Positions 1-6,022 of a stretch of 10,790 bases of DNA are shown here, in pieces. Numbering within the stretch: position 1 is the stretch's first letter; each line of letters opens with the position of its first letter. The stretch comes from Lachnospiraceae bacterium (GTDB lineage: Bacteria; Bacillota; Clostridia; Lachnospirales; Lachnospiraceae), in assembly GCA_009774235.1 (NCBI GenBank), contig VSNJ01000140.1, positions 1 to 10,790 on the forward strand, given 5' to 3'. Position numbers and translations under genes: made by a program. The notes under the pieces are model-generated. The model was not told where the DNA came from. It worked only from the letters and a program-made list of their open reading frames with translations, and did no database searches.

Positions 1-94
1 GAACAATTCCACGCTTTCTATATCAGTATTATAAAAAATATAGAGGAAATTCTATATGTTTAAACATTAAGAACCTACTCTATATAAATTGTTT

Positions 95-130
95 TAATAT
101 ATTTTTAAATTAATATTTAAAAATATATTA
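95..130. repeat. Perfect AT-only inverted repeat just past the surface-protein stop codon
   Basis: The arms at 95-110 and 115-130 are perfectly complementary over 16 bp around a 4-base loop (TAAT), and every base is A or T. It begins 5 bases past the stop codon of the surface-protein frame read on the minus strand. It could act as a weak 3' hairpin for that transcript, but there is no G/C in the stem and no uridine run after it, so it is not a normal intrinsic terminator. It could also extrude as a cruciform in supercoiled DNA. The palindrome is certain; its role is not. Confidence 0.55.
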
Positions 131-135
131 TATAA

Positions 136-2898
136 TTATCTGTCATAACCTAATATGTCACGTAATGTTGGTCTCTTGCCTGAACCATTAAAACTATTTT
201 CCTGGTACTCATCAAAACCTGTGCTGTCAATATACGCTCTAGAATCTGCACCCATTGTTACCTTAACTGTATCACTTACATATGTTCCCTTAACAGTTGC
301 AGTTAAATCAAATGTATCTTTAATTTCTACTCCTGTAAGCTCAGCCTCAACTGAATTATTCTTGCCTACTGCAAAACTCTTAGGTAAGTGTGATAATTCT
401 CCGTTATTTTCTGAAATGTTTGATATAGAATATTCTACTTCAATACCTTTTTCATTTTTAATGCTGTCACCATACTGGTCAAGTATTACCATATCTGGAT
501 CTGGTATCATTGTTCTAAAATCATATCCTGTATTTACTGCTCTTAAAGTAAGAGGTTTTGAGAATGTAATCTTAGCAACATACTGTGGTGAGTCAGATAC
601 AGCAACAGAAGTTTTTACTGTTCCAAGTAAAGAATTCTTATTCCAGTTATCTTTATTTGATGTTAAATATACTAATGCTGATACATCTCTCTTAACGTCT
701 TTCCTGATATTCTTAGCTGAATTGAAATCATATAAATCACCATATGTTATAGCACTTGCTGATGTAGGATTTGCATAAATACCACTAATAACACCATTCT
801 TAACTTCAAATGTTTTGTTTGTATTATCAGTTGTATCATAATATTTTGAAGGAATTGTAACAGTCTTTCCGTCATAAGTACCAGCAACCACTACTTTGCG
901 GTCATTAGTATCAACATCAGGCATATTACCTTTCTTTGCAACTGCTATTGCAGAAGAAGAAGCTGCTTTTATATCCTCACCATTTACTTTTTCACTATAC
1001 TCTGTTATAATCCTTACTTTCTTTATGTCATTAATTCTAAGGTTAGAAAGTTTCTTAACAGGAACTATAGTATAGTTAATATTCTTTTCAGCATCAACCA
1101 TGTTCCAGTATTTATCATTACCTTCGCCATCTAACCTTACAACAGAATATTTAATGCTGTCATTGGCTGCCTGTTCTAATACTTCTTTAGATGTTGCATC
1201 TGCTGCCTGTGGTGCTGTTGTAGCTGTTGGTGCAGCTGTTTCTAATGGTGTTGTTACAGACTCTATAGTAAGTTTTGAACTGTTACTGAAAACCCTGAAT
1301 TTGTTATTATCAAGGAATTCTAACTTTCCGCCATCAACTTTCAGGTTCTTTACTGTTGTATAATCAACCTTTACACCATATGCATGGCCATTAAATCCAT
1401 TTCCAGTCTGTGCCTGTTTGAAGAAAGCATTAACTTTCCATTTGTCCCATTTAGGATGGAACTGCCTGCCATACTGGTCGACATATGTTACATCCAGTTC
1501 TTCAATTATATTTGAAGTATCAAATAAGTTAATATCAGCTTTATTATTTTCTGCGATTGTATCATTATTATCAGCATTAAGTTTTACAGATGCTACTGCT
1601 ACAGGACGTCTTGTATCAGATACATACAGCATAGTATTATTGCTTTCGCCTCCTACTACAACTGTTACTAAAGATACATTACGGTCAACCTCATCATATG
1701 ATGAAGGGTCTGTAAAATTATCTGCCTTATGGTTATCACCATCACTCCATTTAATTACTGCCTTGCCACTTGCATCTTCTTCTACTTTAAGAGTACCTTC
1801 TGTAGCTGTAAGTTTTAATGTCTGTGTAGAACGTGCAATTGTTTCATAATTTTCAACTTTATTACCATTAGTATCTTTAGCAGTATAAGGAATTACTACA
1901 TCTATATCACCATCTGCTACTTCATGTGATGGTGCTTCAAGTTCCAGGCTCTGAAGTCTCGCACCTGCATTAATCGCATAGTTCTGTTCAGTTTTATTAC
2001 CTGTTGTATTTGAAATAGCTGTGATATTTATTTCACCACCTGCATCAACATACATACCAGGATTAACCTGTACAGAGGAATATTCCTTGCCATCAAATGT
2101 AAGAACTCCACCCTCTTTGAAATCTGTCCTTACAAGCATAGGATTATCACCTATAAATGTTACTTTTGGACTTTTAGCATCTGCAAATTCACTAGCATCC
2201 ATTTCATTACCATCCTGGTCATATGCAGTATATAACATAAGATATCTGTCTTTTGCAAAGTCTACAGGCAGAGTTTTAAGGATTTCATTCTTTTCTATTT
2301 TGCTTATAAAACCTTCAAATTTAACTGAATTCAGAGCCCTTTCCATGCCAACAGGAAGAGTTGCCTGTACATTTTTTGCACTCTTTACATCAACACCAAT
2401 TATATAAACATTGTCACCATACTTAAATTCTTCGTTAGTGCTCTTCTGTATAGTAAGACATCCTGTTGATTTGTTTGCCTGTACTTTTCCACCACCAGAA
2501 GTCCATGTAACAGAAGTAGAAGCTCTCATACTTACACCATACTGGTCAAGTACATCATAGTATACATATACTTTCTTTCTGTCCTTGCTTGTAAGGGCTG
2601 TTTTACTGTTTATAACAATTTCCTGTACACTTTGCTTTTTAACTTCTACAGTTTTACTTACTTTATTATCGCCTAAAGTAGCTGTAAATGTATATACACC
2701 TGGTGTATAGTTAGCCTCAGATGTAAATGTTACTGAAGTTTTAGAAACATCAACAGTTGCTTTAGCACCTGCATCTGTACCATCTTCTCTTGTTAATGTA
2801 AAAACAGCGGAATCTGGAACCATTGTTTCAAAAGTTGCCACAATTGTCTTAGCTGTCTTAGCTTCAAGACTTGTGATAGCTCCCACTGTCGAAACCAA
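136..2898 (-). CDS. Headless Ig-like-domain surface protein (probable silent cassette or 5'-truncated gene)
   Basis: This is a 920-codon open frame with the composition of an extracellular Gram-positive surface protein: Thr/Ser/Asn/Val-rich, almost no Cys. Loose beta-sandwich repeats carry the DQYG-type turn common in bacterial Ig-like and S-layer-associated domains (residues 118-121, 227-230 DQDG, 342-345 DTNG, 474-477, 807-810). A Thr/Ala/Pro-rich linker lies near residues 549-569. The N-terminus is missing. The first possible start is a TTG at 2896-2898 with no ribosome binding site, an in-frame TAG sits at 2929-2931, and residue 1 falls directly in an Ig-like domain with no signal peptide. 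The C-terminus (about residues 890-920) has no LPXTG motif and no S-layer-homology domain, so secretion and anchoring would have to come from a missing N-terminal part. The frame has no internal stop, which argues against old decay. A tyrosine recombinase lies about 1.1 kb upstream on the same strand. I infer a recombination-activated cassette. A recent deletion is the alternative. Confidence 0.75.
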   Translation of the reverse strand: MVSTVGAITSLEAKTAKTIVATFETMVPDSAVFTLTREDGTDAGAKATVDVSKTSVTFTSEANYTPGVYTFTATLGDNKVSKTVEVKKQSVQEIVINSKTALTSKDRKKVYVYYDVLDQYGVSMRASTSVTWTSGGGKVQANKSTGCLTIQKSTNEEFKYGDNVYIIGVDVKSAKNVQATLPVGMERALNSVKFEGFISKIEKNEILKTLPVDFAKDRYLMLYTAYDQDGNEMDASEFADAKSPKVTFIGDNPMLVRTDFKEGGVLTFDGKEYSSVQVNPGMYVDAGGEINITAISNTTGNKTEQNYAINAGARLQSLELEAPSHEVADGDIDVVIPYTAKDTNGNKVENYETIARSTQTLKLTATEGTLKVEEDASGKAVIKWSDGDNHKADNFTDPSSYDEVDRNVSLVTVVVGGESNNTMLYVSDTRRPVAVASVKLNADNNDTIAENNKADINLFDTSNIIEELDVTYVDQYGRQFHPKWDKWKVNAFFKQAQTGNGFNGHAYGVKVDYTTVKNLKVDGGKLEFLDNNKFRVFSNSSKLTIESVTTPLETAAPTATTAPQAADATSKEVLEQAANDSIKYSVVRLDGEGNDKYWNMVDAEKNINYTIVPVKKLSNLRINDIKKVRIITEYSEKVNGEDIKAASSSAIAVAKKGNMPDVDTNDRKVVVAGTYDGKTVTIPSKYYDTTDNTNKTFEVKNGVISGIYANPTSASAITYGDLYDFNSAKNIRKDVKRDVSALVYLTSNKDNWNKNSLLGTVKTSVAVSDSPQYVAKITFSKPLTLRAVNTGYDFRTMIPDPDMVILDQYGDSIKNEKGIEVEYSISNISENNGELSHLPKSFAVGKNNSVEAELTGVEIKDTFDLTATVKGTYVSDTVKVTMGADSRAYIDSTGFDEYQENSFNGSGKRPTLRDILGYDR

Positions 2899-2914
2899 AA
2901 CAGGTATTTTATGG
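2895..2914. other. Candidate recombination junction at the 5' edge of the surface-protein frame
   Basis: The surface-like coding sequence stops resembling protein exactly here. A short imperfect inverted repeat, CCAAAA (2895-2900) and TTTTATGG (2907-2914), flanks a 6-base centre CAGGTA. That layout, short arms around a 6-8 base spacer, is the usual one for tyrosine-recombinase core sites. A related string, GGTATTT(T)ATGGAAA, occurs at 2903-2917 and, one base shorter, at 4982-4995. The two copies have the same orientation and lie either side of the recombinase and its partner gene. AT-rich DNA makes such matches easier by chance, so this is a suggestion only. Confidence 0.25.
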
Positions 2915-3045
2915 AAATTGCTGTTTTTCTAGGAAAATACAAAGAATTAAAAATGACTATTATTAATTTTAATATAAAACATTATGGGTATATTTAAGAA
3001 TTAAAGTAGCATTTAATATATAATTTGGAGAAAAAAGGTAATAAA

Positions 3046-3177
3046 ATGGAAGAATTTGTTAAATTTTGTATGGTAAAAAATAGTATTAGTGTTCCAGCCA
3101 GGGTATGAAGAGCTGTAAAAAAATTTGCAGATATTTCTTACATACCCTGGAAAACAAAATTGTTTTTTATAATTTAA
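3046..3177 (+). pseudogene. Possible small-peptide gene with an in-frame TGA, overlapping the large inverted repeat
   Basis: AAAAAAGG at 3031-3038 sits 7 bases before an ATG at 3046. This gives 20 codons (MEEFVKFCMV then KNSISVPARV) ending at TGA 3106-3108. Reading on in the same frame gives another 23 codons (RAVKKFADIS, then YIPWKTKLFFII) to TAA at 3175-3177. The frame therefore looks like a roughly 44-codon gene broken by one nonsense codon, or a 20-codon peptide followed by chance sequence. It runs opposite to the recombinase genes and contains both arms of the 3098-3150 inverted repeat. I do not recognise a family. Excisionases are often this small and encoded near integrases, but nothing in the sequence demonstrates that here. 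Confidence 0.25.
3098..3150. repeat. Long imperfect inverted repeat between the recombinase module and the surface cassette
   Basis: The outer arms CCAGGGTATG (3098-3107) and CATACCCTGG (3141-3150) are perfect over 10 bp. Inside them AAGA (3108-3111) pairs with TCTT (3136-3139), and CTGTAAA (3113-3119) pairs with TTTGCAG (3124-3130) with one T-G wobble, leaving a 4-base loop. The whole forms a roughly 21-bp interrupted hairpin. Neither strand has a clear uridine run after it, so a terminator role is doubtful. A second short palindrome, AAAACAA-AA-TTGTTTT, follows at 3151-3166. Its position between a recombinase operon and a headless cassette fits a recombinase or accessory-protein binding site. 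That role is inference. Confidence 0.6.
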
Positions 3178-3183
3178 CAATAA

Positions 3184-3966
3184 TTATTTTTTAGATAAAA
3201 GTATCTCTACTTCTGAACGGTAACCATATTTTATCAGGTATTCAATCATTGCTCCTTCTACCATTTCACGTATTGTTATATTTTTAGAGCGTGAAAAGTC
3301 ATCTATAATAGTAGAAAGACCTTTTGAAAGATAAATGCTTTTAACCTTTTTACTGCCTGGTATAAGATAACGTTGTGGTGTATTTTCTGTAAGAGATGGT
3401 GTGCATAATTCTATCAGCTGTTCCCTGTTTTCATATAAGTAATTTAAAAATGAATAATATTTGCTTTCATCATCCTTAGAATCATCTTTTGCAACCAGTT
3501 GTTTAACTTCTTCAATTTTAGCATCCCTATCCGCAAACTCAGATAAAGCATTTGTTCTTTTATTAGTGCGTGGTTCGTAAGTTCTTGTGCTGCTGTTGTA
3601 GAACATATTGCTTTTACGCATATAGTTATTCATTTCAGTATAATTTTCAAATCCAAATGTTGATGCTATTTCAGCAGGATTGGCAAGCATGCCATCTCTT
3701 TTAAATTTTTCTGCTATCATTTGTGCCTTAAAAGGAACCTGGTCACTAATCTGGTTAAGCATCTGGTCACGGTATGCATCCCTTTTAATATACTGGCCAT
3801 TTTTAACAATAAATCCACGTCTTCTAAAAAAGGCATCCATAGTGCGTATACTGGAATAACCATATTTTTTATAGATATCTTCACGCTTGTTTCCATTATC
3901 CAGGTCTTTTAATATATTGGTTTCCTGTTCATCAAAATTTTTTGCTGTTGTATTAATATATGACAT
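3184..3966 (-). CDS. Putative DNA-binding accessory protein of the recombinase (HTH-like modules plus RHH-like C-terminus)
   Basis: This 260-aa protein has no secretion signal and no membrane segment. Two similar N-terminal modules, about residues 17-62 and 83-133, each have a helical pattern with a central acidic-Ile/(Y/F)G(Y/F) turn, a basic helix and a terminal aromatic-basic strand. This suggests an internal duplication of a helix-turn-helix unit. Residues 150-190 are charged and helical. Residues 207-248 (KVKSIYLS..., two helices, then EYLIKYGY) have the strand-helix-helix pattern of ribbon-helix-helix DNA-binding domains. The start is ATG at 3964-3966, with AAGGAG 7 bases upstream inside the last codons of the recombinase gene. 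Only 3 bases separate the two genes, so translation is probably coupled. An architectural, directionality or target-site factor for the recombinase is the best guess; a transcriptional repressor is possible. The family is not recognised by name. Confidence 0.8.
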   Translation of the reverse strand: MSYINTTAKNFDEQETNILKDLDNGNKREDIYKKYGYSSIRTMDAFFRRRGFIVKNGQYIKRDAYRDQMLNQISDQVPFKAQMIAEKFKRDGMLANPAEIASTFGFENYTEMNNYMRKSNMFYNSSTRTYEPRTNKRTNALSEFADRDAKIEEVKQLVAKDDSKDDESKYYSFLNYLYENREQLIELCTPSLTENTPQRYLIPGSKKVKSIYLSKGLSTIIDDFSRSKNITIREMVEGAMIEYLIKYGYRSEVEILLSKK

Positions 3967-3969
3967 ATC

Positions 3970-4848
3970 TTAGCTCCTTTTTTTTAATGATAATGTATTT
4001 ACTGATTCAATTAACTGTGACTGCACTGTATGAAGGTAAATGCTGCTGCTTTTTAAATCTGCATGTCCTAACAGGCGCTGCAATACAGATATAGGACAGT
4101 TTTTTGCAACAAGTGCTGAGGCGAAACTGTGCCTGAGGCAATGGGCTGACAACTTTGGGTTAAGACCAGCTTTTTCAGAATAAGCATGTATACATGAATT
4201 TAGGTACTGGTGGGTAAGTTTGCCAGAATTCATTGTTGAAAAAAAGTTGTCTGATTTATTATTCCTGAATTTCTTCTTATATTTCATTAATATTTGTCTT
4301 ATTTCATTATTCATAGGAATAATTCTATCCTTTTTGCCTTTACCACATACTACAGTTATTTCATTTCTTTCAAAATTTACATCATCAAGTTTAAGGTTAC
4401 ATAACTCGGATACGCGCAGTCCTGTAAAACATATAGTAGCACATGCGGCATGTATAACAGGTTTATCTATTACAGAAAGAAAGTCTTTCATCTCCTCTAT
4501 AGTAAGATAAATGCGTTCTTTTTTCTGGATATGGATATTGTCAAGCTGGTCTGCAAGGTTAATCTGCGTAAATCCACGTTTAACCAGGAAATTCCAGAAT
4601 GAACGCAGTGTAACAAGCACATTAGCACGGGTTTTGCCAGAATTTCCTTTTCTTTTGCGGTAAGACATATATTCCTGGAGATGCTCAATAGTAATATTAT
4701 CAAGCATAGCTATACCATTAAAAATCTCCTCTTCAATATAACGTGTAAAATCATTCAGAGTTCCCTTGTAGTTTCTTATTGTGTGTGGACTTGAGTCTTT
4801 GTCATCAAGAAATTCAATAAAGATTTCAGTAAGTCTTGATAGATCCAT
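3970..4848 (-). CDS. Tyrosine site-specific recombinase (phage-integrase family, XerC/D-like size)
   Basis: This 292-aa protein has an N-terminal SAM-like core-binding domain (about residues 1-90: SPHTIRNY, then the helical NVLVTLRSFWNFLVKRG block). Its C-terminal catalytic domain starts near residue 115. The full catalytic set is visible: Arg145 in FTGLRVSEL, Lys170 in GKGKKDR, His236 and Arg239 in AHCLRH, His262 in LLGH, and nucleophile Tyr271 in SSSIYLH. The family cuts and rejoins DNA through a 3'-phosphotyrosine intermediate. It lacks the N-terminal arm-binding domain of large phage integrases and is compact like Xer proteins, invertases and the recombinases of short mobile cassettes. 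The start ATG at 4846-4848 follows AGGAGG with 7 bases between. The gene is co-directional with a partner gene 3 bases downstream and with a headless surface gene beyond. A chromosome-dimer XerC/D role is less likely given the partner gene and the surface cassette. An integrase of a small mobile element remains possible. Confidence 0.93.
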   Translation of the reverse strand: MDLSRLTEIFIEFLDDKDSSPHTIRNYKGTLNDFTRYIEEEIFNGIAMLDNITIEHLQEYMSYRKRKGNSGKTRANVLVTLRSFWNFLVKRGFTQINLADQLDNIHIQKKERIYLTIEEMKDFLSVIDKPVIHAACATICFTGLRVSELCNLKLDDVNFERNEITVVCGKGKKDRIIPMNNEIRQILMKYKKKFRNNKSDNFFSTMNSGKLTHQYLNSCIHAYSEKAGLNPKLSAHCLRHSFASALVAKNCPISVLQRLLGHADLKSSSIYLHTVQSQLIESVNTLSLKKRS

Positions 4849-5011
4849 GTAAATTCCCTCCTAATGTAAATTAATATAATTTGGTAAAACGTATGTAACT
4901 ATAACAGGCGTCCTGGTTTCTATGTGCTTGAAGAAGTGTTTATAGTCACAATTATAAATATATCATCCAGGAGATAATTTGGGTATTTATGGAAAAAAGA
5001 AAAATAAAATA

Positions 5012-5098
5012 CTGCCATACCAGTAATGGATAATACGTCATATAGTTCAGGATAAATTCCAGATACTATATATTGTATATTCCTGCCTGGTGTGGCAG
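5012..5098. repeat. 12-bp inverted repeat upstream of the recombinase
   Basis: CTGCCATACCAG (5012-5023) and CTGGTGTGGCAG (5087-5098) are complementary at 11 of 12 positions, the exception being a G-T pair, across a 63-base AT-rich spacer. The half-sites share a CAYACC core with the arms of the 3098-3150 repeat. The recombinase and its partner gene are therefore bracketed by inverted repeats with related cores. This suggests binding sites for one of those proteins. The repeat itself is plain in the sequence; the role is inferred. Confidence 0.45.
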
Positions 5099-5128
5099 CA
5101 TCTCAGAAGTACAGGCTATTTTTGGCAA

Positions 5129-5143
5129 AGCAGAAGTACTGCT
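5129..5143 (-). terminator. Weak hairpin after the DUF1292 gene
   Basis: Seven bases past the stop codon, on the minus strand, AGCAG and CTGCT pair around a 5-base loop and are followed by TTTGCC. The stem is short and the uridine run poor, so termination would be leaky and some transcription could continue into the recombinase gene. Confidence 0.25.
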
Positions 5144-5149
5144 GCAAAA

Positions 5150-5533
5150 TCATGGTTTAATATTTATACCAGGGACATAGCTTCCAATACTTTTTAAATA
5201 ATCTTCATCGTTGTACAGTTCATTAGTAGCTTCACTAAAGTATTGCTCAAATGCTGTTGCAACAGACTGCAGTTCTTCATCATCTTCAATTCCTTCAAAT
5301 TCAGGATTACCTTCTTCATCTTCTGAATATTTGAAAAGGATTAATTCATCTTCACCAACATCTTCAACAGGGTCAATAGGAAGCACAGCAACATATTCCT
5401 GTGAAAGTTCTTCAATTTCTAAAGCGGCAATTATTTCAACATCAAATTCATCATCTGTTCCAGGTGCAATAGTTACAATAACTGCTTCATCTTCTGATTC
5501 ATTAAAAAATAGGTTTTTATTTTTGTTATTCAT
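5150..5533 (-). CDS. DUF1292 / YrzB-family small acidic protein
   Basis: This 127-aa, strongly acidic cytoplasmic protein has the DUF1292 layout. An N-terminal beta region about residues 18-37 (VIVTIAPGTDDEFDVEII) is followed by EYVAVLPID near residues 46-54, a GEDELILFKYSEDEEGNPEF segment, and a final IEDDEEL stretch around residues 81-88. A helical tail follows (SVATAFEQYFSEA). DUF1292 proteins of Firmicutes are usually 80-110 aa and their function is unknown, so this one has a somewhat longer C-terminus. The start is ATG at 5531-5533, preceded by AAAGGA with about 6 bases between. It has its own near-consensus promoter. It lies upstream of the recombinase on the same strand, 301 bases away, and is more likely an unrelated host gene than part of the recombinase module. 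Confidence 0.88.
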   Translation of the reverse strand: MNNKNKNLFFNESEDEAVIVTIAPGTDDEFDVEIIAALEIEELSQEYVAVLPIDPVEDVGEDELILFKYSEDEEGNPEFEGIEDDEELQSVATAFEQYFSEATNELYNDEDYLKSIGSYVPGINIKP

Positions 5534-5594
5534 ACATTTTCCTTTCTAAACAGCTCTGCCATTTTATAAGTCTGGACAAACATAGACTATATAT

Positions 5595-5623
5595 AATATA
5601 ACATTTGGCAGGTGTAGTGTCAA
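5595..5623 (-). promoter_or_regulatory. Sigma-A promoter of the DUF1292 gene
   Basis: Read on the minus strand: TTGACA (5618-5623), a 17-base spacer, then TATATT (5595-5600). A consensus -35 and a 5/6 -10 at ideal spacing make this a strong housekeeping promoter. The predicted transcript starts near 5588, giving a leader of about 55 bases before the ATG at 5533. Confidence 0.75.
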
Positions 5624-5670
5624 TTATGTAGTTGTAATCTGGACAGGATACTTAACATTTGTAAAATATC

Positions 5671-5700
5671 TGCACAAAACCTTGCAAAAATCTGTATAAT
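5671..5700 (+). promoter_or_regulatory. Possible promoter of the HD-GYP / kinase operon
   Basis: A perfect TATAAT at 5695-5700 has TGCACA (5671-5676) 18 bases upstream as a partial -35 element. Transcription would start near 5707 and give a leader of over 300 bases, starting about 12 bases before the 15-bp inverted repeat described next. The -35 match is weak, so this is moderately supported. It is divergent from the DUF1292 promoter. Confidence 0.45.
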
Positions 5701-5718
5701 TAACTAAGATATATTTAG

Positions 5719-5880
5719 TACAACAAATAATAAATTTCTAATACATCGGCAAATAATTCTTGTTTATATGCAAGACCAGGGAATAAGCCGTAGTGGTGGC
5801 TGCGGTGATTGAAGCAATGCCACAGACGTGCAGGCAGAGAGCCAGCAAGCCAATGTGCCAGTTAATTATTATTTGTTGTA
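5719..5880 (+). ncRNA. Possible structured leader RNA or repeat element closed by a perfect 15-bp stem
   Basis: TACAACAAATAATAA (5719-5733) and TTATTATTTGTTGTA (5866-5880) are perfect inverted repeats that enclose a block clearly richer in G and C than its surroundings. Inside, CGGC (5747-5750) pairs with GCCG (5787-5790), enclosing TCTTG/CAAGA (5758-5762/5771-5775). GTGGC plus TGC (5796-5803) pair with GCA and GCCAC (5814-5816, 5819-5823). A third GC-rich segment (5826-5860) can form short stems. The layout resembles a multi-branched riboswitch-type leader upstream of the HD-GYP gene. I could not match it to cyclic-di-GMP-I, cyclic-di-GMP-II, cobalamin, ydaO or other classes I know by sequence. 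It could also be a MITE, because both ends begin with TA and a second MITE-like unit abuts it. Confidence 0.35.
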
Positions 5881-5881
5881 A

Positions 5882-5970
5882 TAGGGCGTGTTTGAAAATC
5901 CATTCTTACGGGCTGCACTTCCCACTTTGTGGTGTACACCCTGCAAAAAGTAATTTTCAAATACGCCTTA
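5882..5970. mobile_element. MITE-like miniature repeat element with 18-bp terminal inverted repeats
   Basis: TAGGGCGTGTTTGAAAAT (5882-5899) and ATTTTCAAATACGCCTTA (5953-5970) are complementary at 16 of 18 positions, and both exceptions are G-T pairs that still form wobbles in RNA. The 89-bp unit has no coding capacity and contains an inner hairpin (CCCAC/GTGG near 5920-5932). TA at both outer ends would fit a TA target duplication as made by IS630/mariner-type transposases. Small repeats with GTGTTTGAAAAT-type ends are, as I recall, common in gut Lachnospiraceae and Ruminococcaceae; that is memory, not a search. It lies in the leader of the HD-GYP operon and could fold in its mRNA. Confidence 0.55.
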
Positions 5971-6004
5971 GGTATGGTAGTAGTGGAATAAATGATATGT
6001 ATCT

Positions 6005-6010
6005 GGGAGG
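6005..6010 (+). promoter_or_regulatory. Ribosome binding site deciding the HD-GYP gene start
   Basis: GGGAGG lies 9 bases before a TTG (6020) and 12 bases before an ATG (6023) in the same frame. Spacing favours the TTG and codon preference favours the ATG. The two differ by one residue, and I use the ATG. Confidence 0.5.
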
Positions 6011-6022
6011 AATATAATATTG

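Larger units (their letters stand above)
4849..5149. other. Intergenic region upstream of the recombinase, rich in short inverted repeats
   Basis: No gene is visible in these 301 bases. From left to right they hold the recombinase ribosome binding site (AGGAGG on the minus strand, about 4856-4861); an inverted pair ACTATAA (4898-4904) / TTATAGT (4940-4946); a small CAGG-CGT-CCTG palindrome at 4905-4915; a string GGTATTTATGGAAA at 4982-4995 resembling one at the surface-cassette edge; and a 12-bp inverted repeat at 5012-5098. I see no convincing sigma-A promoter for the recombinase. It may be transcribed from the DUF1292 promoter or from a weak local one. Confidence 0.5.

Noticed and set aside
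155..778. Plus-strand 207-codon frame
   Set aside because: It lies entirely inside the surface-protein frame on the other strand, has no ribosome binding site, and its composition is the antisense of Thr/Asp-rich repeats.
5211..5549. Plus-strand 112-codon frame, Ser-rich
   Set aside because: It is the antisense of the acidic DUF1292 gene; Glu and Asp codons read backwards as Ser and Phe.
5760..5860. Known cyclic-di-GMP, cobalamin or other riboswitch
   Set aside because: The conserved core strings of the classes I can recall are not present, so only an unassigned structured region is claimed.
5793..6017. Plus-strand 74-codon frame beginning with GTG before the HD-GYP gene
   Set aside because: It runs through the inverted-repeat block and the MITE-like element, lacks a ribosome binding site and has no protein-like pattern.
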